Shown here: positions 34,895 to 43,639 of the stretch, piece by piece
How positions within the stretch are numbered: the stretch's first letter is position 1
Layout: each line of letters starts with the position of its first letter
Origin: Microbacterium sp. Marseille-Q6648
Lineage (GTDB): Bacteria; Actinomycetota; Actinomycetes; Actinomycetales; Microbacteriaceae
Length of the DNA stretch: 64,000 bases
Direction of reading: 5' to 3'
Assembly: GCF_943181415.1 (NCBI RefSeq)
Contig: NZ_CALPBZ010000001.1
Coordinates: 1,364,001-1,428,000, forward strand
Translations under genes and position numbers: made by a program
The notes under the pieces: model-generated
What the model saw: the letters and a program-made list of their open reading frames with translations, nothing else
Database searches by the model: none
Told to the model about the DNA's origin: nothing

Positions 34895-35593
34895 CTAGCT
34901 AGGGCCGGGGTCCTTGCCCGGGGCGGCTTCGGGGGCTCGCTTCGCGCCGTGACGGACCTCCTCGCGGGCGAGGGGCTTGGCGAAGGCGGCGGCGACCAGC
35001 AGCGCCGCGCCGGCGCCGACGAGAGCTCCGCCGATGGTGTCGCTGATCCAGTGCGCCCCGAGGTACGTGCGCGAGAAGGCCATCGCAAGCGTCCACACCG
35101 CACCGCCGACGGCGACCCACACCTTCGGGAACAGCACGAACAGTGCGACGGCGATCGTGGCGGCGTTGGCGACGTGGCCGGACGGGAAGGAGCCGACGTC
35201 GGCGTGGACCAGGATGTCCTCGGGTCGCGCGCGACCGATGGTCTGCTTGAGGAGCTGCACCGCGAGGACGCTGACGATCTCGGCGGCGAGGAAGAACCCC
35301 GCACCCCACGGGCGTCGCATGATGAGCAGGATGATCGCGACGCCGATCGGCACGGCGAAGACACCGAACCATCCGCCGCCGATCCAGTCCAGGGCGTACG
35401 AGAAGGCCAGCATCGCCGGCCCACGGCTGGCCGAGAGCAGATCCTGCCACGCCGCATCGAAGCCGAAGGTGGCATTGCCGAGACCGACGAGGATGCCGAC
35501 GCCGAGGATCACACCGGCGACCACCGCGGCCGTGCCGATCCAGAGCGGGCGGCGATACGCTACGCGGACGTCGGTCTCAGGGTGATCCTTCAT
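34895..35593 (-). CDS. PAP2-family membrane phosphatase
   Basis: 232 residues from the ATG at 35593. The three phosphatase signature motifs are in order: KQTIGRARP, FPSGH and SRTYLGAHWISD, with catalytic His in the last two. About five to six TM helices. The family dephosphorylates lipids such as phosphatidic acid or undecaprenyl diphosphate on the outer leaflet. It is the first gene of an apparent operon with the HerA-like ATPase and the molybdoenzyme. A longer upstream start (35662) overlaps the region after the MFS gene and is unlikely. Confidence 0.9.
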   Translation of the reverse strand: MKDHPETDVRVAYRRPLWIGTAAVVAGVILGVGILVGLGNATFGFDAAWQDLLSASRGPAMLAFSYALDWIGGGWFGVFAVPIGVAIILLIMRRPWGAGFFLAAEIVSVLAVQLLKQTIGRARPEDILVHADVGSFPSGHVANAATIAVALFVLFPKVWVAVGGAVWTLAMAFSRTYLGAHWISDTIGGALVGAGAALLVAAAFAKPLAREEVRHGAKRAPEAAPGKDPGPS

Positions 35594-35707
35594 GGGGTCA
35601 TCCTGCCAGGGTGAACGGGAAGTGAACACGGCTCGCGCAGAACCGGCGATCCGTGAGATCATATGGCCGCGCAGGTTGCTGCACGGGCGCCGGGTGAGTG
35701 CTCCGCG

Positions 35708-37177
35708 TCAGGGCGCGAGACGCTCCACCGTGCGCGGACGCACCAGCAGCCAGAGGGCCGCGACACCGATCACGGCGCATCCGGCCATCACCGAGGCCAT
35801 CGTCGTCGCCGTGATGCCCGAGCCCTGCGCGATCCAGCCGACGACGGGCGAGATCAGCCCCGCCACCCCGAAGTTGGTGGCGCCGATGATCGACTGCGCC
35901 GTGCCGGCGGCACGGCCATGCCGATCGAGGGCCAGCACCTGCACGCAGGGGAAGGTGAAGCCGCACGAGGTCATGAACAGGAACAACGGGATGAGCGTTC
36001 CCCACACACCCAGCCCCAGTTGGTCGTTGACGACGATGACCGTCGCCCACAGGAGCAGCGACGCGGTCGAGAACGCCAGAACCCACTGCGGTCCGTAGCG
36101 AGCGGCCAGACGCGAGGCGATCTGCACGCCGACCACCAGGCCGATCGAGTTCACCGCGAACAGCACGCCGTACTGCTGCGCGTCGAAGCCGAAGCTCTCC
36201 TGCACCAGGAACGGCGACGCGGACAGGTAGGAGAACAGCCCGCTGAAGGTCATGGCGCCGATGAAGAGCACGCCGATGAAGACGCGGTCGGTGAAGACGC
36301 TGCGATACCGCTGCCACACCGTGGTCGCGCCGCGCTCGTGCCGACGGGCCGGCGGAAGGGTCTCGGGGATGAACAGGATCGCCGACACGAGCATCACCGC
36401 GCCGTAGACGGCGAGGACGACGAAGATCCCCCGCCACGGCATCACGAGCAGCAGAGCCGAACCCACGAGCGGAGCCAGGACGGGCGCGGCACCCGAGACC
36501 AGGGCCAGGCGAGAGAGCATGACCACGAGGCGACGGCCGCCGAACAGGTCGCGCACGATCGCCGCGGCGACGACGCCGCCCGCCGCGGCACCCGCGCCCA
36601 TGAACACGCGCGACAGCGAGAGCAGCTCCAGCGTGGGGGCGAGGGCCGCCGCCGCGCTCGCGACCACGTGGAGCGCGGTGACGATGAGGAGCGGAAGCCG
36701 CCGTCCGACCTTGTCGCTGAGCGGGCCGACGATGAGCTGCCCCAGGGCGAATCCGAGCATCGTGCCGGTCAGCGTCAGCTGGATGGCCGCGGACGTCGTG
36801 TCGAAGTCCGCCTCGAGCACCGGGAAGGCCGGCAGGTAGAGGTCGATCGTGAACGGCCCGAGGGCGGTGAGCGCGCCCAGCAGGATGATGTACAGCACCC
36901 GGCGTCGGCTCGAGATCGAGTCGCCCGGGTGCAGCACGATCGGCGCCGTGGCCGGGTTCGACCCGATCGCGCGGATGGCGCCGGTGTGCGGAGGCTGGGG
37001 GCGCTGGCGCGGCTGCTCGGAGCGCGTGGCGTCGGGGCGGACGACGGGAATGGAGGCGGTGTCGAGCAAGGCGGGGAGATCTCTGAGTCGAGGGCGAGCG
37101 AGGCGCACGTGCGGCTGGCGGTGCGAGGAGGAATCGTGAGGGCGAAGGATGTCGCGGTCGAATCGATTCGAGTCCAT
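35708..37177 (-). CDS. MFS transporter, DHA1 Bcr/CflA type
   Basis: 489 residues if started at the ATG at 37177; the true start is uncertain because about 85 residues of His/Arg/Pro/Ser-rich, hydrophilic sequence precede the first membrane helix. Twelve helices follow. Family signs are TIDLYLPAFPVLEADFDTTSAAIQLTLTG in TM1-2, the loop motif VGPLSDKVGRRLPLL, and the motif-C-like stretch ALVSGAAPVLAPLVG. Bcr/CflA transporters export drugs (bicyclomycin, sulfonamide, chloramphenicol) with proton antiport. The long N-terminal extension is odd and may be a mis-chosen start. Confidence 0.8.
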   Translation of the reverse strand: MDSNRFDRDILRPHDSSSHRQPHVRLARPRLRDLPALLDTASIPVVRPDATRSEQPRQRPQPPHTGAIRAIGSNPATAPIVLHPGDSISSRRRVLYIILLGALTALGPFTIDLYLPAFPVLEADFDTTSAAIQLTLTGTMLGFALGQLIVGPLSDKVGRRLPLLIVTALHVVASAAAALAPTLELLSLSRVFMGAGAAAGGVVAAAIVRDLFGGRRLVVMLSRLALVSGAAPVLAPLVGSALLLVMPWRGIFVVLAVYGAVMLVSAILFIPETLPPARRHERGATTVWQRYRSVFTDRVFIGVLFIGAMTFSGLFSYLSASPFLVQESFGFDAQQYGVLFAVNSIGLVVGVQIASRLAARYGPQWVLAFSTASLLLWATVIVVNDQLGLGVWGTLIPLFLFMTSCGFTFPCVQVLALDRHGRAAGTAQSIIGATNFGVAGLISPVVGWIAQGSGITATTMASVMAGCAVIGVAALWLLVRPRTVERLAP

Positions 37178-37263
37178 GATAGCGGATGCCGCCCGCCGCA
37201 CTGACGGCGTCATCGGAGGCATTGTCCAGCCTCGACCTCATGCGGCCGCATAAACTCGACTGC

Positions 37264-37971
37264 GTGAGCCCGACCGACAAGCAGCGCAGCGGCAACCCCG
37301 CCAAGCAGGCCGAGATCAATCTGACCGTCAAGCAGCAGCGCGAGCAGCGTCGCCAGGAGAAGCTGGCCGAGTACCAGAAGCAGCTCGCCAAGCGCCGGCG
37401 CAGCAAGCTCGTCTGGTGGGTCGTCGGGTCGACGGCCGCCGTCGCGGTCGTGGCGCTCATCGTGGCCTCCATCGTCTTCGCGCCGCCGGCACCGCCCTCG
37501 TACACCGCCGGCGACAGCACCGGCGCCGAGATCGAGGGCGTCGAGACCTTCGAGAACGCCACCGATCACGTCGAGGGCACCGTCGAGTACGAGCAGAGCC
37601 CGCCCGCGGGCGGCCCGCACAACGCCGTCTGGCTCAACTGCGGCGTGTACGACCAGCCGGTTCCGAACGAGAACGCCGTCCACTCGATGGAGCACGGCGC
37701 GATCTGGGTCACCTACGACGCCGAGCAGGTGTCGGGCGACGAGCTCGACACGCTCCGGGCGCACCTGCCCTCGAGCTACGTCATCCTGTCACCGTACGAG
37801 GGCCTGGACTCCCCCATCGTGCTGAGTGGCTGGAACACCCAGCTCCAGCTCGATTCGGCCGATGACGAGCGCATCCCCGCGTTCTTCGAGGAGTACTGGC
37901 GCAGCCAGAACGTGCCCGAGCCCAACGCCGTCTGCAGCGGCGCGCTCGACGCGCCCGGCAAGCAGAGCTGA
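37264..37971 (+). CDS. DUF3105 membrane-anchored protein
   Basis: 235 residues from the GTG at 37264. A basic, helical cytoplasmic segment (QQREQRRQEKLAEYQKQLAKRRR) leads to one TM helix (about 55-75), then an extracytoplasmic DUF3105 domain with HNAVWLNCGVYDQPV and HSMEHGAIWVTY. The Cys and His cluster looks like a metal- or disulfide-handling site, but the family is uncharacterised. It is followed six nt later by a DUF305 gene, a pairing that suggests one surface function. It is divergent from the MFS gene. Confidence 0.85.
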   Translation: MSPTDKQRSGNPAKQAEINLTVKQQREQRRQEKLAEYQKQLAKRRRSKLVWWVVGSTAAVAVVALIVASIVFAPPAPPSYTAGDSTGAEIEGVETFENATDHVEGTVEYEQSPPAGGPHNAVWLNCGVYDQPVPNENAVHSMEHGAIWVTYDAEQVSGDELDTLRAHLPSSYVILSPYEGLDSPIVLSGWNTQLQLDSADDERIPAFFEEYWRSQNVPEPNAVCSGALDAPGKQS

Positions 37972-37977
37972 TCGGCC

Positions 37978-38670
37978 GTGAGTCGACCGGTCGTCGACGA
38001 CGAGATCGCCGAGACGGGACGCGCCGGCATCCGCTGGTGGATGGTGGCCCTCGCGATCCTCGCCATCGCCGGGGTCGCCTTCGCCGTCGGGCGGTTCTCC
38101 ACCTTCTCCGCTGCGGGACCGCTGACGCCGGGCGACGCCTCGGCTGAGGCCGGGTTCTCGCGAGACATGCAGGCCCACCACGCCCAGGCCATCCAGATGG
38201 CCATGGAGATCTACCGGAAGACCGAGGACGAAGAGCTTCGCGTGCTCAGCTACGACATCGCCACGGGTCAGGCCGGCCAGCGGGGTGAGATGTACGACTG
38301 GCTGGTGCAGTGGGGGCTTTCGCAGTCGGGCGGTCCGATGATGGCGTGGATGGACGCGTCAGGCGACGAGCACGGCCACGGCGCGGCATCCGGCGACGAC
38401 CTCACCGACGCCGAAGCGCACGCGGCGATGGGGATGGCGACGGACGCCGAGCTCGCCGCTCTGCAGAACGCGACCGGCGCCGAAGCGGACTGCCTCTTCC
38501 TCGACCTGATGATCCGCCACCACGAAGGCGCGATCCCGATGGCCGAGGCGGTGATCGACCTCGGTTCCGAGCCGCGCGTGCTCGACGTTGCGGGCAGCAT
38601 CGTGGCCGGGCAATCCGCCGAGATCGAGGCGATGCGGGCGATCTCGGCCCGACTGGGCTGCGCCGGCTGA
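37978..38670 (+). CDS. DUF305 membrane-anchored protein (CopM-like, His/Met-rich)
   Basis: 230 residues from the GTG at 37978. One N-terminal TM helix (WWMVALAILAIAGVAFAVG), then two DUF305 repeats marked by MQAHHAQAIQMAMEIY and MIRHHEGAIPMAEAV. The central stretch is Met/His-rich (GGPMMAWMDASGDEHGHG). DUF305 proteins include periplasmic copper-binding CopM, so metal handling is a fair guess, not shown. It is co-transcribed with DUF3105 (six-nt gap). It ends 33 nt before the convergent transporter operon. Confidence 0.85.
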   Translation: MSRPVVDDEIAETGRAGIRWWMVALAILAIAGVAFAVGRFSTFSAAGPLTPGDASAEAGFSRDMQAHHAQAIQMAMEIYRKTEDEELRVLSYDIATGQAGQRGEMYDWLVQWGLSQSGGPMMAWMDASGDEHGHGAASGDDLTDAEAHAAMGMATDAELAALQNATGAEADCLFLDLMIRHHEGAIPMAEAVIDLGSEPRVLDVAGSIVAGQSAEIEAMRAISARLGCAG

Positions 38671-38702
38671 CGACAGCGTGCACCGCCGCCAGCCGACTGG
38701 CC

Positions 38703-39665
38703 TCAGCCCTTCGTCGACCCCGCGAGGAGCCCGCGAACGAAGTAGCGCTGCAGCGCGAGGAACACGATCAGCGGCACGATCACCGCGATGAAGGCACCCG
38801 CGGTGAGCAGATACCAGTCCTGTCCGCGGCTTCCGGCGAGCTCGGCCACCATCTTGGTGATCGGAGCCACGTTGCCGTCAGCGAAGATGAGGGCGACCAG
38901 CAGGTCGTTCCACACCCACAGGAACTGGAAGATCGCGATCGACGCGATGGCCGGCATCGTCAGCGGGATCACGATGCGGAAGAACGTCTGCCCGTGGCCC
39001 GCACCGTCCACCTTCGCCGCTTCGATCACTTCGCGCGGGATCTCCGAGACGAAGTTGTGGAGCAGGAAGATGGCCAGCGGCATGGCGAAGATCGTGTGCG
39101 CGATCCACACCTGCGTATAGCCGGCAGAGCCCAGCGGCACGATCACCGGGACGCCGAAGATCGTCCCCTGCGAGAACAGCTGCAGCAGCGGGATGAGGGC
39201 CATCTGGATCGGGACGATCTGCAGGGCGAACACGAAGATGAACAGGATGTTCTTGCCCTTGAAGTCCATCCACGCGAACGCATAGGCGGCCAGCATCGCG
39301 ATGACGATCGGGATGACGGTGGCGGGGATCGTGATCGCGAACGAGTTGACGAACGATCCGGCCAGCGTCAGCTGGCTGTTGCCGGCTTGAAGCGCCGTCG
39401 TGTAGTTGTCGAGCGTCCATCCCCAGTTCGAGAAGATCGTCCACCAGCCCGAGGTCTGGATCTCCTCGCGCGGGCGGAAGGAGGTGATCAGCAGCCCCAG
39501 CGTGGGGATCGACCACAGGATCGCGATGATGAGCGCGGCGAGCGTCGCCCAGCGCGACGTCAGCCGCCGCTTGGTGCGGGCGAGCGGCGCCTCTGCCTTC
39601 TTCTCGCCGCGCGTGACGCGGCGCTTCGTCTGGTCGTCGACCGGCAGTTCCACAGGCATGGCCAT
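38703..39665 (-). CDS. Carbohydrate ABC transporter permease, MalG type
   Basis: 320 residues, about six TM helices with a 45-residue cytoplasmic N-terminus. The EAA-type coupling loop EIPREVIEAAKVDGAGHGQTFFRIVIPLTMPAIASI is intact, and the N-terminal periplasmic region has WGWTLDNYTTAL. With the neighbouring permease it forms the channel of a sugar importer. It is the last of three genes (binding protein, MalF-type, MalG-type); no ATPase gene is adjacent, so a shared MsiK-like ATPase elsewhere is expected. Confidence 0.92.
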   Translation of the reverse strand: MAMPVELPVDDQTKRRVTRGEKKAEAPLARTKRRLTSRWATLAALIIAILWSIPTLGLLITSFRPREEIQTSGWWTIFSNWGWTLDNYTTALQAGNSQLTLAGSFVNSFAITIPATVIPIVIAMLAAYAFAWMDFKGKNILFIFVFALQIVPIQMALIPLLQLFSQGTIFGVPVIVPLGSAGYTQVWIAHTIFAMPLAIFLLHNFVSEIPREVIEAAKVDGAGHGQTFFRIVIPLTMPAIASIAIFQFLWVWNDLLVALIFADGNVAPITKMVAELAGSRGQDWYLLTAGAFIAVIVPLIVFLALQRYFVRGLLAGSTKG

Positions 39666-39666
39666 G

Positions 39667-40806
39667 TCAGCGCACCTCCCGCTGCTTCTTGAGCTGTCTG
39701 GCGTTGTAGATGACGATCGGCAGGACGAGCACGAACAGGATCACCGCGAATGCGGCCGACCTCCCGGACTCGAAGCTGCGGAACTGGGTGTACATCTCGT
39801 TGGCGATGACCGAGGTGTTGTTCGCACCCGCCGTCATGGTGCGGACGATGTCGAACACCTTCAGCGAGACGATCGAGATCGTCGTCAGCACCACGATGAG
39901 CGACGAGCGGATGCCGGGAACGACGACGTTGAAGAATCGCTGCCAGGCGTTCGTGCCGTCGAGCTCTGCGGCCTCGAGCTGCTCGGTGGGCACGCCCTTG
40001 ATGGCAGCCGAGAGCACCACCATGGCGAAGCCGGTCTGCGACCAGATGAGCACCACGATGAGGAACAGGGTGTTCCACGGGTCGGCGGCGAGGAAGTTGA
40101 TGGGCTGGCCGCCGAACCACACGATGATCTGGTTCAGCAGGCCGATCTGAGCCGCTTCGGCCGGCCGCGAGGTGTACATGAAGCGCCAGATGATCGACGC
40201 ACCCACGAAGGAGATCGCGAAGGGCAGGAACACCAGGATCTTGTAGTACTTCTCGCCTCGGGTCTTGTCGATGAAGTAGGCGTAGGCGAGCCCGGCCACG
40301 GTCGAGACCGCCGGGGCGATGAGCACCCAGATGATCGTGTTGATGATCGTGCGCACGCCCTGGGGCTGTGTGAAGACCCACAGGAAGTTGTCCAGCCCCA
40401 CGAACGCGGTGCCGCTGGAGTTGAGGAAGGACTGGAAGAACGTCTGGATGGTGGGGACGACCAGCCCGATGAGGACCAGCAGGAGCGCCGGCGCCAGGAA
40501 GGCCACGATCGTGAAGAGAGAACCGGACCCTTCGCGGGACCGCATGTCGAGCCAGAAGAAGAGGAGCCCGAGCGCGCCGGCTGCGAGGATCGCCCACCAG
40601 TAGGACTGCAGGAAGAACAGCAGGGCGACGGGGAAGAGCACGCACACCGCGAGGCGGATGATCGTGTACTTGCGGCCGGCGCGCGGTGCGATCTCGACGA
40701 AGAAGAGGATGATCCCCACCACCAGCACGAACGCGCCGACGATGATGGGGATCTCGAGCCAGGGCGAGAGGGTGCTCAGCCACTGGAAGAATTCACGGGC
40801 GGTCAT
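39667..40806 (-). CDS. Carbohydrate ABC transporter permease, MalF type
   Basis: 379 residues. Three helices of an N-terminal membrane block (LEIPIIVGAFVLVVG..., LAVCVLFPVALLFFL..., WAILAAGALGLLFFW) precede the typical six-helix permease core, so the protein is longer than a plain MalF homologue. The EAA loop reads GVPTEQLEAAELDGTNAWQRFFNVVVPGIRS. It ends one base before the next permease starts and begins 100 nt after the binding-protein gene, across a hairpin. Confidence 0.92.
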   Translation of the reverse strand: MTAREFFQWLSTLSPWLEIPIIVGAFVLVVGIILFFVEIAPRAGRKYTIIRLAVCVLFPVALLFFLQSYWWAILAAGALGLLFFWLDMRSREGSGSLFTIVAFLAPALLLVLIGLVVPTIQTFFQSFLNSSGTAFVGLDNFLWVFTQPQGVRTIINTIIWVLIAPAVSTVAGLAYAYFIDKTRGEKYYKILVFLPFAISFVGASIIWRFMYTSRPAEAAQIGLLNQIIVWFGGQPINFLAADPWNTLFLIVVLIWSQTGFAMVVLSAAIKGVPTEQLEAAELDGTNAWQRFFNVVVPGIRSSLIVVLTTISIVSLKVFDIVRTMTAGANNTSVIANEMYTQFRSFESGRSAAFAVILFVLVLPIVIYNARQLKKQREVR

Positions 40807-40867
40807 GGGGCGTCCTTTCGAGTGCGACGACGAACTCGGGGTTTCGCGGGATCACCCGCGGCGAGGG

Positions 40868-40898
40868 AACGGGGCCGCCCCTTCGGGACGGCCCCGTT
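40868..40898 (-). terminator. Intercistronic hairpin between binding protein and permease genes
   Basis: 14-bp stem (40868-40881 with 40885-40898), one mismatch, three-base loop, 8 nt past the binding-protein stop. There is no U-tract, so partial termination or 3'-end protection of the binding-protein mRNA is the likely effect, which would explain excess binding protein over permease. Confidence 0.65.
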
Positions 40899-40906
40899 GC
40901 GACCGA

Positions 40907-42253
40907 TCAGCTGGAGGGCCAGCCCGACTCGATCTGCTCGAGCACCGTGTCGGTGTCCGTGCCGTTGACCCAGTCGCGCATGCCCTGCCAGAACGTGCCG
41001 GCACCGACGCTCGAGGGCATCAGGTCCGATCCGTCGAAGCGGAACGTGGTCGCGTCGTCCTGCAGCAGCTCGATGGCTTCCGACAGGATGGCGCTGGACG
41101 CGTTGGCGGGGTCGAGCCCCTTGTTCGCGCTGATCACGCCGCCGAGCGACACGCGGCTGTTCGCCCACTCGGGGCTGGACAGGTACTCCTGCACCGCCTG
41201 GGTGCTCTCCGAGTCGTCGAACGCGCCCACGATCTCGCCACCGCCGGTGACCGTCGCGGCGCCTCCGTCGGACTCCTCGAACGGAGGAGTGATGAAGGCC
41301 CAGATGTCGCCGTCTTCGGCGACCGTCGCGCCGGCATCCACGATGAAGCCGTCGTAGAACGAGGCCTGGTGGTGCAGCAGGCAGTCACCGCTGGCGAGCG
41401 CCGTGGCCGGGTCGCCGAACGGGGTGGTGCCGATCGACTGCACGTCGCCGTAGCCGGCGTTGACGTACTCGGGGTTGAGGATGATGCTCCCCACCTCGTC
41501 GAAGGCCGACTTGATCTGCGGGTCGGTGAAGGGGATCTCGTTCGCCACCCACTGGTCGTAGACGTCGGTACCCGACTGGCGCAGCACGACGTCCTCGATC
41601 CAGTCGGTCCCCGGCCAGCCCGTGGCCGCGTCCGACCCGAACCCGACGCACCACGGCGGGCCGTCGGTCTCTTCGGCGATCTGCGCGGTGAGGTCCTTGA
41701 GGCCCTGCCACGTGGTCGGGATCTCCCAGCCGTTCTCTTCGAAGGTGGCGGGCGAGTACCAGATCCAGCCCTTGACGCTCGCCATCAGCGGCGCGCCGTA
41801 GAAGGTGTCGTCGACGGTGCCGAAGCCCTGCCACAGGTCGGTCCAGTACTCCTCGGCGTTCGCCTTGACCGCCTCGGGCGCCTCGACGAGGAAGCCGCGG
41901 GTGGCCATGTCGGCGAGCAGACCGGGCTGCGGGAAAATCGCGAGATCGGGGGCGCTGCCGCCCTGCGCGCGCACGGCGATCTGCGCCTCGAACTCCTGAG
42001 AGGCCTCGTACTCGATGTCGATGCCGTTCTCTTCCTCCCATTCGGCCCACGACTCTTCGAGCAGCTCTGCCTCGGTGCCCGAGATGGTGCCGTAGATGGT
42101 GACGACGTTGTCGTCCTCTCCCCCGTCGCCGCCTCCGTCGCCGCCGCCGTTGCCGCCGGTGCCCGGGCCTCCGGTGCAGCCGGCCAGTGCGATGCCGGCG
42201 ACGCTGATCGCGGCGACCGAGCCGAGGATGCGTCCTCGCCTGTGAGTCTTCAT
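40907..42253 (-). CDS. Carbohydrate ABC transporter substrate-binding lipoprotein
   Basis: 448 residues from the ATG at 42253, preceded by AGAGGAGGA. Signal peptide with lipobox LAGC (about residue 27), then a Gly/Asp/Glu-rich linker (GGNGGGDGGGDGGEDD) before the extracellular binding protein, family 1 fold. Aromatic residues for sugar stacking are frequent (WYSP, YDQWVAN, WPGTDWIEDVV). The sugar is not predictable. It is the promoter-proximal gene of the transporter operon, divergent from a LacI regulator, with a LacI-type operator overlapping its probable transcription start. Confidence 0.92.
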   Translation of the reverse strand: MKTHRRGRILGSVAAISVAGIALAGCTGGPGTGGNGGGDGGGDGGEDDNVVTIYGTISGTEAELLEESWAEWEEENGIDIEYEASQEFEAQIAVRAQGGSAPDLAIFPQPGLLADMATRGFLVEAPEAVKANAEEYWTDLWQGFGTVDDTFYGAPLMASVKGWIWYSPATFEENGWEIPTTWQGLKDLTAQIAEETDGPPWCVGFGSDAATGWPGTDWIEDVVLRQSGTDVYDQWVANEIPFTDPQIKSAFDEVGSIILNPEYVNAGYGDVQSIGTTPFGDPATALASGDCLLHHQASFYDGFIVDAGATVAEDGDIWAFITPPFEESDGGAATVTGGGEIVGAFDDSESTQAVQEYLSSPEWANSRVSLGGVISANKGLDPANASSAILSEAIELLQDDATTFRFDGSDLMPSSVGAGTFWQGMRDWVNGTDTDTVLEQIESGWPSS

Positions 42254-42310
42254 GAGTCCTCCTCTTCGAGTAGGGGCTTCCACCCCGGGAACCGGCCTGC
42301 AGGAAAGTAG

Positions 42311-42356
42311 GGAACCGATTCCAGGCCACGCTATTCGACTTCCCCCGGGCGCACAA
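42311..42356 (-). promoter_or_regulatory. Promoter and LacI-type operator of the sugar transporter operon
   Basis: On the minus strand, TTGTGC (42351-42356) and TAGCGT (42328-42333) with a 17-bp spacer form a plausible -35/-10 pair. The operator GGAACCGATTCC (42311-42322) lies just downstream, where a LacI repressor would block initiation. It matches the perfect operator at 42422 at 11 of 12 positions. Confidence 0.65.
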
Positions 42357-42421
42357 CGGCCCGGAAGGTCACAACTCGGTAAACAGCGGAAAGCCGCCAG
42401 GCCGAATTGTGGGATGTACAT

Positions 42422-42433
42422 GGAACCGGTTCC
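42422..42433. promoter_or_regulatory. Perfect LacI-family operator (autoregulation site)
   Basis: GGAACCGGTTCC is a perfect 12-bp palindrome with the central CG step typical of LacI-family operators, 73 nt upstream of the regulator gene start. Together with 42311-42322 it could support looping (about 111 bp apart). Confidence 0.7.
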
Positions 42434-42505
42434 CTTCCGGGCGTGATTCGCCTACGCTTTCCCACAACGTCGCGGCGAAGGCGGGCGACGCGGGAGGCAG
42501 CACAC

Positions 42506-43567
42506 GTGAGCGGTATCGCGGACGTCGCCCGGCTTGCGGGCGTGTCGAAGTCCACGGCGAGCCGTGCGCTCACCGGGTCGGGGTATGTCTCGGATGCGAC
42601 GCGCGACCGCGTCGTGGGGGCGGCGAGGGCTTTGGGCTACGTCGCCTCGACGAGCGCGGTGAGCCTGGCGACCGGTCGCACGCGCAACATCGGCGTGATC
42701 ATGCCCTACGTCAACCGCTGGTTCTTCGCCGAGGTCCTCGAAGGGATCCAGGCCTCGCTCCTGGCCCGCGGACTGGATCTGACGCTGTACGACGCGAAGC
42801 CGGGAACGGAGGGACGTCGGCGGATCTTCCAGGACTTCCTGGCACGCAAGAGGTTCGACGGCCTGATCGCCGTGGGGCTGGAGCCTGCGCACGACGAGGT
42901 GCAGCGGATGCTGGAGATCGACAGGCCGGTCGTGATCGTGGTCGGAGAGCGCGGCCCGACCAGCACCGTCGCGATCGACGACGATCATGCGGTGCGTCGC
43001 GCCACCGAGCACCTCATCAGTCTCGGCCATCGCGAGATCGCGTTCCTCGGCGGTGGCGGCGGGACGAACTGGGCCGAGGTGGACCGGCGTCGGCTCAGCG
43101 GCTACCGGCTCGCCATGTCGCAGGCGGGCCTGGACGATCATGCGGTGCACGTCCGCTCCGACGTGAGCCTTCCCGGCGGCTACGCGGCCGCGGTGGACCT
43201 CCTCGGCGACACGCGTCGGCCGACGGCCATCGTCGGGGTCTGCGACGAAGTCGCGATCGGTGCGATCATCGCGTCGCGCCGCCTCGGCATCCGCGTGCCG
43301 ACCGACCTCAGCGTCGTGGGCATCGACGACCACGAATACGCCGAGATGTTCGCCCTCACCACCCTCGAACAGGTGCCGCGCGAGCAGGGCGCCGCCGCGG
43401 TCGATCTGCTGGTGGAGCAGCTCGACCACCCGGGGCGTCCCCCCGTCGACATCCGGCTCAAGGCGCGGCTCGTCATGCGCGCATCCACCGCTCCTCCCGA
43501 CACCCACGAGTCGACGGTGGCCGTCGACATGCGCGACCACGCGCGACGGCGGTTCTGGGACGAGTGA
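42506..43567 (+). CDS. LacI-family transcriptional regulator
   Basis: 353 residues from the GTG at 42506 (GGGAGG seven nt upstream); an earlier start at 42407 would overlap the operator. The HTH is IADVARLAGVSKSTASRALTGSGYVSDATRDRV, and the hinge leads to a periplasmic-binding-protein-like sensor domain (NIGVIMPYVNRWFFAEVLEGI, VVGIDDHEYAEMFALTTLEQVP). It is divergent from the ABC transporter, whose promoter carries its likely operator, so it probably represses uptake until the sugar binds. Its own promoter region carries a second operator. Confidence 0.93.
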   Translation: MSGIADVARLAGVSKSTASRALTGSGYVSDATRDRVVGAARALGYVASTSAVSLATGRTRNIGVIMPYVNRWFFAEVLEGIQASLLARGLDLTLYDAKPGTEGRRRIFQDFLARKRFDGLIAVGLEPAHDEVQRMLEIDRPVVIVVGERGPTSTVAIDDDHAVRRATEHLISLGHREIAFLGGGGGTNWAEVDRRRLSGYRLAMSQAGLDDHAVHVRSDVSLPGGYAAAVDLLGDTRRPTAIVGVCDEVAIGAIIASRRLGIRVPTDLSVVGIDDHEYAEMFALTTLEQVPREQGAAAVDLLVEQLDHPGRPPVDIRLKARLVMRASTAPPDTHESTVAVDMRDHARRRFWDE

Positions 43568-43590
43568 GAGCGCGGCGGCGTGGAACGACG

Positions 43591-43622
43591 AAGGCTCCGG
43601 ATGCCGAAGCATCCGGAGCCTT
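43591..43622. terminator. Bidirectional intrinsic terminator between lacI and rplL
   Basis: Perfect 13-bp stem (43591-43603 with 43610-43622), six-base loop, A/T at the stem base in both directions. It sits between the convergent lacI (ends 43567) and rplL (ends 43640). Confidence 0.8.
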
Positions 43623-43639
43623 CGTACGGCTGAGCGTGA

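Noticed and set aside
31919-35614. A 1231-codon plus-strand open frame
   Set aside because: Antisense to the FdhF-like, HerA-like and PAP2 genes, which carry clear motifs.
35598-37562. A 654-codon minus-strand frame rich in Arg, His and Pro
   Set aside because: Shadow of the MFS gene in another frame.
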